Below, in pieces: positions 6,629 through 13,897 of a DNA stretch of 14,982 nt (its first letter is position 1; each line of letters begins with the position of its first letter). The notes below the pieces were generated by a model. The model was not told the DNA's origin. It was given only the letters and a program-made list of their open reading frames with translations, and did no database searches. The stretch comes from an uncultured Prevotellaceae bacterium (GTDB lineage Bacteria; Bacteroidota; Bacteroidia; Bacteroidales; Bacteroidaceae): NCBI GenBank assembly GCA_900315105.1, contig OMXX01000093.1, positions 1 to 14,982 of the forward strand. The letters run 5' to 3'. Position numbers and translations under genes: made by a program.

Positions 6629-8833
6629 ATGGGCAGATTTCCCTTTTATCAACAACACGACTCCATGCAGTGCGGTATTGCCTGCCTGAAGATGGTATGC
6701 GACAGCCTGGGCAGGAAATATTCGTTAGGCTATCTGGCAAAGCTATGCTTTGCCACAACGGAAGGCGTGTCGCTGCTTAGCATTAATGAAGCCGCCAACA
6801 CGTTGGGATTGCATACGCTCTGTGCCAGGGTCGACGTTAAGACCCTGGATCAGGCTCCTCTGCCTTGTATCCTCCACTGGAATCAGAACCATTTCGTAGT
6901 TCTCTACAAGATCAAGAATGAAAGAAAGTTCTATGTTGCCGATCCAGGGAAAGGATTGATAAAATATGATCTTGATGAGTTTAAAAGTCACTGGATAAGT
7001 ACGCGCAGCAATGGTGATGACAAAGGCATTGCCATGTTCTTTGAAACAACGCCTGCGTTCTTTTCTCTGAATCGGGACAGAGAAAGTGAAAAAGAAAAGA
7101 ATCCCCGTTCTTTCCGGTTTCTCTTTGGCTATGTCAGGAAATACAAGCGATATTTCGGACAGATTGTGTTGGGAATGGTCGTGGGCAGCCTTTTGCAGCT
7201 CGTCCTGCCGTTCCTCACGCAATCCATTGTGGATGTAGGCATCAAGAATCAGAATATCGGCTTCATCTGGCTGATCCTGCTCGGCCAGCTGACGCTGACG
7301 TTCAGCCGTACGGCTATTGACTTCATCCGCCGCTGGCTGTTGCTGCATATCTCTATGCGTGTCAACATCTCGCTGGTGAGCGACTTTTTCATCAAGCTCT
7401 TGAAGCTTCCGATGTCGTTCTTCGACACCAAGCTCATGGGTGATCTCATGCAGCGCATGAACGACCACAGCCGGGTGAACAACTTCCTCACCAACCAGTC
7501 ACTGAGCATTACCTTTGCCATGCTCACATTCCTCGTCTTCTCCGTTGTGTTGTTCTTTTACAACAAGCTCGTGTTTGCCATCTTCCTTCTCGGCAGTTTC
7601 CTATATGGTGCCTGGATATCCCTGTTTCTCCGCCGACGCAAGGTGCTTGACTATGAGTTGTTCGAGCAGCAGGCGATCAACAACAACAAGACCTATGAGT
7701 TCATCACTTCCATGCAGGAGATCAAGCTGCAGGACTGTGAGCAGCGCCGCCGCTGGGAGTGGGAGGACACGCAGGCCGATCTCTTCGGCGTGCAGATGAA
7801 GTCACTGAAGCTGCAGCAGACGCAGAAGGCCGGCAGCATACTCATTAATGAAGTGAAGAACATTGTCATCACAGTCGTCTCTGCAGCGGCCGTCATACAT
7901 GGTCAGATGACGCTCGGTATGATGCTCGCCGTGCAGTATATCATCGGACAGCTGAACTCGCCTGTGGAGCAGCTGATGAACTTCTTCTACTCCTTGCAGG
8001 ACGTGAAGATTAGTCTTGAGCGTATCAATGAGATCCACCGGGTGGACGATGAGAACGGGAAGGAAGGACTACGGACCTCGCTTGCCGACAACAGCAAAGG
8101 CATTGATATCAATAGCATCATGTTCAAATATGATCCCCATGCCTTGAAGAAGACCTTGGACGGTGTGACCATCCATATCCCCAAGGGCAAGGTGACAGCT
8201 ATCGTCGGTGCATCAGGCTCCGGCAAGACAACGCTCGTCAAGCTTATGTTAGGCTATTATCCGGTTTTAGAGGGCAAGATTAATATCGGCGGTACCGATA
8301 TCAATGCGCTCAACAAGAAATGGTGGCGGAGGCAGTGCGGAGTCGTCATGCAGGACGGTGTGATCTTCTCCGAGAGCATCGCGAGAAATATTGCCGTGGA
8401 CGACGGCGACATCGATAAGGAACGGCTGTTGAGAGCCTCGGAGATAGCCTGCATCAAAGACTATATCTTGTCGCTTCCGCTGAAGTACAATACGAAGATT
8501 GGACGTGATGGTGTCGGCTTGAGTCAGGGACAGAAGCAGCGTATCCTCATTGCCCGCGCAGTGTACAAGAATCCCGACTATATCTTCCTTGACGAGGCTA
8601 CGAACTCTCTTGACGCCAACAATGAGCGTGCCATCGTTGAGAATCTCGACAAGTTCTATAAAGGCAAGACTGTCGTCATTGTTGCCCATCGCCTGAGCAC
8701 CGTCCGAAACGCTGACCAGATAGTGGTTATCGATCACGGCAAGGTGGTTGAGACTGGTAACCACGAGACGCTTACGGCCAAACGTGGGGCGTACTATAAT
8801 CTGGTCAAGAACCAGCTGGAACTTGGAAACTAA
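6629..8833 (+). CDS. C39-peptidase-containing ABC transporter (bacteriocin/RiPP exporter)
   Basis: This 734-residue protein has the full order of peptidase-containing ABC exporters. The C39 peptidase (1-125) has the catalytic Cys at 15 (QCGIACL), His 88 (NQNHFVVL) and Asp 105 (VADPGKG). The transmembrane domain is at about 165-450. The ATPase has Walker A GASGSGKTT (527-535), Q-loop Gln 575, signature LSQGQ (631-635), Walker B YIFLDEAT (651-658) and switch His 687. It should cut GG leaders and export the core across the inner membrane. I place the start at ATG 6629 because MGRFPFYQQHDSMQCG is the usual N-terminus of the family. An upstream TTG at 6563 would add 22 residues unlike the family and would precede the likely promoter box. 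The gene is visibly more GC-rich than the maturase genes. It is the only exporter seen, so it probably serves both precursors. Confidence 0.95.
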   Translation: MGRFPFYQQHDSMQCGIACLKMVCDSLGRKYSLGYLAKLCFATTEGVSLLSINEAANTLGLHTLCARVDVKTLDQAPLPCILHWNQNHFVVLYKIKNERKFYVADPGKGLIKYDLDEFKSHWISTRSNGDDKGIAMFFETTPAFFSLNRDRESEKEKNPRSFRFLFGYVRKYKRYFGQIVLGMVVGSLLQLVLPFLTQSIVDVGIKNQNIGFIWLILLGQLTLTFSRTAIDFIRRWLLLHISMRVNISLVSDFFIKLLKLPMSFFDTKLMGDLMQRMNDHSRVNNFLTNQSLSITFAMLTFLVFSVVLFFYNKLVFAIFLLGSFLYGAWISLFLRRRKVLDYELFEQQAINNNKTYEFITSMQEIKLQDCEQRRRWEWEDTQADLFGVQMKSLKLQQTQKAGSILINEVKNIVITVVSAAAVIHGQMTLGMMLAVQYIIGQLNSPVEQLMNFFYSLQDVKISLERINEIHRVDDENGKEGLRTSLADNSKGIDINSIMFKYDPHALKKTLDGVTIHIPKGKVTAIVGASGSGKTTLVKLMLGYYPVLEGKINIGGTDINALNKKWWRRQCGVVMQDGVIFSESIARNIAVDDGDIDKERLLRASEIACIKDYILSLPLKYNTKIGRDGVGLSQGQKQRILIARAVYKNPDYIFLDEATNSLDANNERAIVENLDKFYKGKTVVIVAHRLSTVRNADQIVVIDHGKVVETGNHETLTAKRGAYYNLVKNQLELGN

Positions 8834-8846
8834 AAGAAAGAACATC

Positions 8847-9314
8847 ATGGAGAACAATGATATAGACAACATCGAACTTCGCAGCGAGAAAGTGCGCCAC
8901 ATCATCGGGAAAGTACCGCCCGTGCTAGTTCGCACGGGTACATTCATAATCACAATCATTGTGATAGCACTTGCTGTGGCTTTCTACACCATCCGTTATC
9001 CGATAACAATAGAGGTTGAGGGCAGGGTTATGCCTCACGACACCCTTCAAATCGCTGTTCCTTACAAGTATCTCTATCTTTTCACAGAGCCGAGGCAGGT
9101 CAGCGTGACTTATGAAGGAGAAGACACGGATGTCCAGCCTCATGTGTATTCTATCACATCCTTTAGTCATAGGTTGCAGAGTATAGGGCCAGACAATTAC
9201 TTTACCGCCAAGGCAAGTGTTGCAACAGACAAAGGTCATGTTCAGATTGGGCAAATGGCTGATGGGCGGATAATTGTCAGTGACAAGACCCTATGGCAGC
9301 AAGTGTTCCGGTAG
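8847..9314 (+). CDS. Short HlyD-like membrane-fusion protein lacking the coiled-coil hairpin
   Basis: This 155-residue protein starts 13 bp after the ABC gene. Its N-terminus (IELRSEKVRHIIGKVPPVLVR), a single membrane helix at about 28-49 and the following RYPITIEVEGRV match the start of Bacteroidetes HlyD-family secretion proteins. Its end (YFTAKASVATDKGHVQIGQMADGRIIV, then LWQQVFR) matches the C-terminal beta-barrel part of such proteins. The central lipoyl and coiled-coil hairpin of a usual HlyD (about 400 residues) is absent, leaving only about 70 residues between these parts. It therefore looks like an internally shortened or naturally minimal adaptor. Without the hairpin it should not dock to a TolC-type channel, and no tolC gene is present. 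It may stabilise the ABC exporter in the inner membrane. The last seven codons recur at 13674-13694. Confidence 0.75.
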   Translation: MENNDIDNIELRSEKVRHIIGKVPPVLVRTGTFIITIIVIALAVAFYTIRYPITIEVEGRVMPHDTLQIAVPYKYLYLFTEPRQVSVTYEGEDTDVQPHVYSITSFSHRLQSIGPDNYFTAKASVATDKGHVQIGQMADGRIIVSDKTLWQQVFR

Positions 9315-9350
9315 TTGGCGAAACCGAACACGATTTTGTGAACATGGATG
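9294..9350 (+). repeat. Direct repeat flanking module 2, copy 1
   Basis: The last six codons and stop of the HlyD-like gene (WQQVFR-stop, 9294-9314) plus 36 nt of 3' flank (CCGAACACG, TTTTG, GAACA, GGA) recur at 13674-13731. In the coding part, 17 of 21 bases match and all four differences are silent third-position changes. The two copies bracket module 2. Confidence 0.65.
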
Positions 9351-9493
9351 AATTGTGATCTTAAATAGAATGACGATAAAAAGCATAGTGAGAGCTATAA
9401 AATCTAAGACGAGTTTCATTTTTAGACCACAGTCTTAGTAGTATTTCGAGAAATTTGCTGATAATTAGCAATTTATATAACAGTATAGCTATG

Positions 9494-9547
9494 GAAGAAT
9501 TAGACCTATATTTGTTGCAGTATATTAGAATTTATCCTAACTTTGCA
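9494..9547 (+). promoter_or_regulatory. Promoter block 2, upstream of precursor B
   Basis: TTTGTTG (9511-9517) and TAACTTTG (9538-9545) form the -33 and -7 elements with the same 20-nt gap as in block 1. GAATTAGACC (9497-9506) is again directly upstream. The conservation of the decamer and both boxes between two diverged modules argues for control by one regulator, most simply the TPR/HTH protein at the left edge. The predicted transcript starts near 9552, leaving a leader of about 165 nt before precursor B. Confidence 0.72.
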
Positions 9548-9575
9548 GCAGAAGGTAAAACAATTACTTATAGCT

Positions 9576-9617
9576 ATGGAAACAAATATACAAAAGTTAC
9601 TCTCAAATGATGAATAA
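9576..9617 (+). other. 13-codon upstream ORF, possibly a decayed leader peptide
   Basis: METNIQKLLSNDE followed by TAA lies in the 5' leader of precursor B. The string NIQKLLSNDE looks like the first half of a GG leader, which usually continues E-L/M-x-x-x-x-GG, but here it stops. It could be a vestigial precursor or a regulatory uORF. Support is weak because the ORF is so short. Confidence 0.3.
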
Positions 9618-9716
9618 TGATGGCCACATTATAAACAGACCACACTGACCAGAAAGGTATGCAGAATCCGAAAAGCTACAATAGAAGGTAGGAATAAACA
9701 AAGGCTTAGATTCACG

Positions 9717-9908
9717 ATGAAGAAGTTTTCTGATATCATAAACGATACCATTAACCAAGAGGAATTATCTCACGTATTTGGTGGTGTAAGTGCTGATGCT
9801 CAACAGACAGAAAGAGCTTGTGATACCCACGCATGTACTAAGAGAATTGGAAGTGTAACTTCTCTTTGCACTTATGGCGATGGAGTCTGCAGATATCATG
9901 CAGCATAA
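9717..9908 (+). CDS. Precursor peptide B, GG-leader RiPP with four cysteines
   Basis: This 63-residue peptide has a clear double-glycine leader: MKKFSDIINDTINQEELSHVFGG, with GG at 22-23 and the expected EEL motif six to eight residues before it. The 40-residue core has Cys at 35, 40, 51 and 58 (CX4C, X10, CX6C), two ACDTHACT-like Cys/Ala/Thr segments, and ends in CRYHAA. Leader and core differ from precursor A. The radical SAM gene 49 bp downstream and the conserved promoter upstream place it in the same kind of pathway. Four Cys suggest thioether links, disulfides or both. No lanthionine enzymes are nearby. The product is unknown, and I do not recognise the core from any described peptide. 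Confidence 0.88.
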   Translation: MKKFSDIINDTINQEELSHVFGGVSADAQQTERACDTHACTKRIGSVTSLCTYGDGVCRYHAA

Positions 9909-9918
9909 TTTTAATCAG

Positions 9919-9942
9919 GTTTAGGGTATTACTACCCTAAAC
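9919..9942 (+). promoter_or_regulatory. Perfect hairpin between precursor B and maturase 2
   Basis: GTTTAGGGTA (9919-9928) pairs perfectly with TACCCTAAAC (9933-9942) around a TTAC loop, 15 nt before the maturase ATG. Only a short TTT follows, so it is at most a leaky terminator. Its position mirrors the hairpin at 3062-3097, which supports a role in setting the precursor to maturase ratio. Confidence 0.62.
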
Positions 9943-9957
9943 TTTAATAACACTTTT

Positions 9958-11430
9958 ATGAAATATATTTTTAATCATTATTATGTGTTGAGGAATGATG
10001 TTAAAAGAGCAATCATTTGCTCATCAGATTACACGTCCTCTTCTATTGATATAGATAAGGGGTGGGTTGCTTTTATTCATCCAATATATGCAATGATCTT
10101 TTCATTCTTCAGTGAGCCAATTTCTTTAGACGACGCTGTGGATAAAGTATCAAATTTCTTTGGATTCACTAAGGAATATGCAAAAGTGTTACTACAGAAC
10201 TTCATTGAGAACAAAGAGCCTTTTCATACTGTTTATAAGGGTGATGCAAATAATTTCCCGAGGAATATCTTAGTAGATTCCGAAAAGATGAAAGACGGTA
10301 TAAGAAAATATGCTCCTGAGGATTTTGTATACACAGGTATTGATCTCAACACCCGAAGATTATTCAGAGCTCCTTTGTATCTGACATTTATGATAAATAA
10401 TAAATGTTTGACAAATTGTATTTATTGTTATGCAGATCGTTATACGCATAACCAACTCTTAGAGTTCGCTAAGGTTCGTCAAATAATAGAAGATGCGTAC
10501 AAATTAGGAATAGTATCATTTAATTTGGATGGTGGAGAATTCTTCTTATATCCTTATTGGAGAGAAATATTAGATACCCTGAAGATGTATAACTATAGGC
10601 CCGAGGTTATTTCAACAAAATATCCTATTTCAACAGAAATGATATCGGACTTTGCCAGATATAATATCAACCTTCAAGTTTCTTTTGATTCGATTTCCCA
10701 GCCGACACTTGATGCTATGGTTGGGCGGATACCTAATTATTGTAATCGGATGATGGAAACACTACGATGCATTGATAAGGTTATGTCATTTCAGATAGCT
10801 ACCATCTTGACGAAATATAATGGTAATACGGCAGAATTGGAGCATATGTACCAGTTTCTTTCAAATCTTAAAAATTTAAGAAGATGGGAGGTTCGTGTCG
10901 CATTCAAATCTTTATACAGTAGAAGTAGATTTGAAGATAGAGAGATAGAGAGAGCTTCTATCGATAAGATTCACGAATGGGTAAAAACGAAACAAGCAGT
11001 TTCTAAGTTTGAGATAATTTGGAGCCCAGGTAAAGAAATCGATTTCTTCACCTCACATAAAGGTGGAGTGGATTTCAAGGGCGCAAAGTGTTCTGCCAAC
11101 AGTATTCATATGTTTGTCCTTCCGGATGGTGAAGTTACAATCTGCGAACAACTTTATTGGAATAAGCATTTTCTGATTGGTGATCTGAAGAAAGATTCTA
11201 TTGAAGAAGTGTGGAATTCTGCCAATGCGCTTTATCTTGCAAACAGAAAAAGAGAAGATTATTCGAAACAGAGTGCTTGTCGTGAATGCAAGATATTTGA
11301 AATCTGTAAAAAAGAAATGAATGAATGCTTTCCCAATATCATGAAAGTGTATGGATCTGACCATTGGGATTTTCCTGATCCAAGGTGTGATAAGGCACCA
11401 AGAAACATCTCGGAAAAGATCTATGTATAA
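9958..11430 (+). CDS. Radical SAM/SPASM peptide maturase 2
   Basis: This 490-residue protein has about 135 residues before the radical SAM core. Within them, residues 36-85 (WVAFIHPIYAMIF, then SLDDAVDKVSNFFGF and a helix) resemble a PqqD-like leader-binding (RRE) domain. The cluster motif is C150, C154, C157 (CLTNCIYC), with LDGGEF (190-195) as the SAM-binding GGE motif; the usual Pro after GGE is Phe. The SPASM-type end has Cys at 378, 396, 441, 444, 450, 457 and 477. It should modify precursor B in the cytoplasm. It differs from maturase 1 in length, N-terminal domain and Cys spacing, so the two modules were not made by a recent duplication of the enzyme. The beta-barrel gene follows 15 bp later. 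The reaction type is unknown. Confidence 0.88.
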   Translation: MKYIFNHYYVLRNDVKRAIICSSDYTSSSIDIDKGWVAFIHPIYAMIFSFFSEPISLDDAVDKVSNFFGFTKEYAKVLLQNFIENKEPFHTVYKGDANNFPRNILVDSEKMKDGIRKYAPEDFVYTGIDLNTRRLFRAPLYLTFMINNKCLTNCIYCYADRYTHNQLLEFAKVRQIIEDAYKLGIVSFNLDGGEFFLYPYWREILDTLKMYNYRPEVISTKYPISTEMISDFARYNINLQVSFDSISQPTLDAMVGRIPNYCNRMMETLRCIDKVMSFQIATILTKYNGNTAELEHMYQFLSNLKNLRRWEVRVAFKSLYSRSRFEDREIERASIDKIHEWVKTKQAVSKFEIIWSPGKEIDFFTSHKGGVDFKGAKCSANSIHMFVLPDGEVTICEQLYWNKHFLIGDLKKDSIEEVWNSANALYLANRKREDYSKQSACRECKIFEICKKEMNECFPNIMKVYGSDHWDFPDPRCDKAPRNISEKIYV

Positions 11431-11445
11431 GTATAATCACAGCTT

Positions 11446-13576
11446 ATGAAAATACATATATTAACGCTTATTCTTAGCCTTTTGGCTATTAAGGGATTTT
11501 CAACAATAGTCTCGCAAGATACGATTAGGCAGATTAAAGATACTGTTAATCTCAAAGAGGTTGTAGTTACAGAAGACCTTATTAAGCACGAAGTCGGGAA
11601 AACAATTGTTAATGTAGTAGCATTGCGAAAGGGAAAGACCAATTTGTTGGAATTGTTGCAGCAGGTCCCAAGTTTGATCGTTGACGACAGTAGTATTAGA
11701 ATATTGGGTAAGGGAGGGATAAAATTAATGATTAATGGAAGATTGAGAAATATACCCCAAGAAGAGATATATAGCATGCTTAAATCACGCAGTGCGTCCA
11801 ACGTGGTAAGGGTAGAGATTGTAAAGGATCCAGGTGCAAAATATGATGCTTCTGGTAATTACGGTATCCTAAATATCATCACGGAACGTCAGATTAATCA
11901 TATTGGGGGAGATATTGGTGAAGGATTAACTTATAAGAGGAAATGGGGCAATTCATTGCGATCGGATATCAACTATAGTTATAAGAAAGTTGACGTAAAT
12001 GTCAATGCAGGCTGGGATATAAGGAAAAATCAGTATACAGAGAGCAATACTTCATACTTTACAAATTTGACAAGACCTCTATCAACTGTCTCTTCGCCCA
12101 AAGATAATAACTATAATCTCTCTAGTACTTTTGATTATAATATTGACAGCCTTTCATTGTCGGGTATCTATCTTGCCTATTCTAAAACATATAGGAAGAA
12201 TACAGCAGTGTCTGATTTCTATTCCTACGATTTATTTCATAGAAATATAGAGAGTGGTTCTTCAACTTCTTTTACGAAGATACCACGTAAGAACTTTAAT
12301 GCCAGTCTTTACGTAGACCGTAAATGGAGCCCGGACAGAAGTATAGAAGTAATGGTTGATATGTTTAGGTATAGTTACAAAAATAGATATAACTATAGTT
12401 CAGTTATGAAATCAATAATGAAAGATGGAAATGCTGACGTTAACCAAGATTATTTCCGTAATAATGGGGAATCCCGATTAACGGGATTTACATATACGGT
12501 AGATGCCAAATCAATCATTCCCTTTGGCATTAAACTGAGTTATGGGACCAAGGGGACTCTGACAACAACGAATAACTCGACATTGTACGATGTTTCAACA
12601 TTACCGTTTCAAAACGATAAGTTTAAGTATACAGAGAATATTTATGCTACTTATGTCGTTTTGCAGAGGGAACTGGAAAAATGGAATTTTGAATTGGGGG
12701 GAAGGTACGAATGGACATACACGCAAGCTGATGGTGCAGAGAAGCACAAGGATCATTACGGTAGATTTTTTCCTAATGCTGTTCTTTCTTATTCTTTAAA
12801 TAATGGATCTGACATTGAGTTAACCATCAACAGCGGTATAGAGCGCCCTGGCATAAGACACATAAATTCGTTCTCATTCTATTCTAATAATTATAATGTG
12901 TCATAATCCGGAAATAAAACCGTCACATTGGTGGAATGTTAAATTGACAGCAAATTGGGTATTCCCTGGTATTGAACTAACAACGGACTTAATCTATTTG
13001 AGAGAATACAAGTTGTTTGACCAGACAACTTTTATGGATAATACAAGCTCAATTACAACCATCCAATGGAATAATGCATATAACAATCAATGGAGTGGCT
13101 TTGATTTATCGTTGTATTACTATAAACTGAGATGGCTTAAAGTAATATCTGTTGTTGAGTTGGGTTACAATAAGAATACTCCATTGTTGGCTATTCTCTC
13201 AAATAAGTCTTCTTACTTTAATCAGTACTACATGACGAATTTAATATTCAAGTTAAATAATACTTTGACAGCTACAATCAACTCCAGTTATAAAGGAAAG
13301 GAGAAAACTGTCGTGGGTACAATAAATAGCTCTTTTAATTTGGGTTGTGGAATAAACTGTGCCTTAAAGAAGAAAATAAATTTCCGATTTGCTGTAAATA
13401 ATATTTTTGCAAGTGACATTTCGGGCATGAACAATTCTAGTGATAGCATGCATATGGTCTTTAAAAACTGTTATAATCCTATCTCTATAACCCTAAGTGT
13501 ATCTTATAACTTTGGACGTGAGATAAGTATTAAGTCCAACAGTCATACGAGTAAAGATATAGAAGATCGATTCTGA
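11446..13576 (+). pseudogene. Outer-membrane beta-barrel/plug protein of module 2, frameshifted
   Basis: The first frame (11446-12906) encodes a signal peptide (ILTLILSLLAIKGF), a VVVTE TonB-box-like segment and a plug-like region (LLELLQQVPSLIV, then MINGRLRNIP and VRVEIVKDPGAKYDASGNYG). Barrel strands follow up to SFYSNNYNVS and a stop. The second frame (12896-13576) resumes with NPEIKPSHWWNVKL and continues the barrel to the end (SYNFGREISIKSN). At this point the paralogue in module 1 reads RGNTDLKNES, so a Gly codon is expected between NVS and NPEIKP. The single T left at that place fits a 2-nt deletion near 12903-12906. Joined, the protein would be about 710 residues, like the 704 of module 1. 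It may be a true pseudogene or a sequencing error. As it stands, the barrel cannot be completed. Confidence 0.82.
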
Positions 13577-13673
13577 AGGATATTCTTCTAAGATACCCTA
13601 CCGGCCAGAGCTATTAAGAGCCTTTGAGGAGGAGACAGTATGTAGCTTCGAAACACTGCCAACATTGCCTTTG
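13577..13673. other. Region after module 2 barrel gene, unassigned
   Basis: One frame is open from the end of the barrel gene into the HlyD-like remnant and reads YRPELLRAFEEETVCSFE before LWQQVFR. It shows no similarity I can name. It may be the joint between the module 2 segment and the remnant, or decayed sequence of another gene. No separate gene is supported. Confidence 0.4.
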
Positions 13674-13694
13674 TGGCAGCAGGTATTTCGATAG
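13671..13694 (+). pseudogene. 3'-end remnant of a HlyD-like gene
   Basis: LWQQVFR plus TAG is encoded exactly as at the end of the short HlyD-like gene, with only silent differences in CAG, GTA, TTT and CGA. Upstream similarity is lost at once, so only the last few codons survive. Together with the matching 3' flank it indicates that an exporter gene once ended here or that a recombination joint formed at this point. Confidence 0.55.
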
Positions 13695-13731
13695 ATTGCG
13701 AACTCCGAACACGGTTTTGCGAACACGGAGG
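13674..13731 (+). repeat. Direct repeat flanking module 2, copy 2
   Basis: This matches 9294-9350 with one single-base gap. The non-coding part here is more regular: CGAACACGG occurs twice (13706-13714, 13720-13728), separated by TTTTG. The two copies lie about 4.4 kb apart and enclose promoter block 2, precursor B, maturase 2 and the broken barrel gene. Confidence 0.65.
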
Positions 13732-13766
13732 GAAGATAGTCTTACCTTGCATTCGTGTTCGCAAAA
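13715..13766. terminator. 13-bp perfect inverted repeat between convergent genes
   Basis: TTTTGCGAACACG (13715-13727) and CGTGTTCGCAAAA (13754-13766) are perfect arms around a 26-nt loop. The element lies between the module 2 barrel gene and the convergent nuclease gene. On the minus strand the stem ends in a short T-run, so it may stop transcription of the nuclease gene. The long loop makes this tentative; it may instead be a mobile-element end. Confidence 0.4.
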
Positions 13767-13897
13767 TAACAACGTTACTGACCAGCTTGCCAAAGACTTT
13801 TATGATGAGGAGTTGCCTCATTTTACAGTAGTTTCTTCAATTCCTCCATGTCGGGAAGCGCATCACGTAATTCTTTCGGCAGTTCTTTTGATGTGCG

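Larger units (their letters stand above)
9315..9716. other. Intergenic region of 402 bp ahead of precursor B
   Basis: From left to right it holds the 3' flank repeat (to 9350) and an AT-rich stretch (9351-9417). In that stretch AAATCTA (9400-9406) and TTCATT, at the same 8-nt spacing, echo the last codons of the TPR regulator at 1307-1327. ATTTTTAGAC (9418-9427) is also found at 1356-1365. Promoter block 2 follows (9494-9547), then a leader of about 160 nt with a 13-codon ORF at 9576. TATAGCTATGGAA occurs twice, at 9484-9496 and 9569-9581, flanking the promoter. No full gene is supported. Confidence 0.6.

Noticed and set aside
6743..7468. Long minus-strand ORF opposite the ABC transporter
   Set aside because: It is a shadow of the GC-rich ABC gene; composition is odd and no domain is visible. 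The same holds for the minus-strand ORF at 8267-8959.
9491..9610. 39-codon ORF (MEELDLYLLQY and onward) spanning promoter block 2, with a similar translation at 1437-1500
   Set aside because: Substitutions between the copies are not biased to silent positions and the conserved parts coincide with the -33 and -7 boxes, so a promoter explains the conservation better.
13715..13766. CRISPR-like repeat because of recurring CGAACACGG units
   Set aside because: There are only two direct units plus one inverted arm, with no regular spacers and no cas genes.
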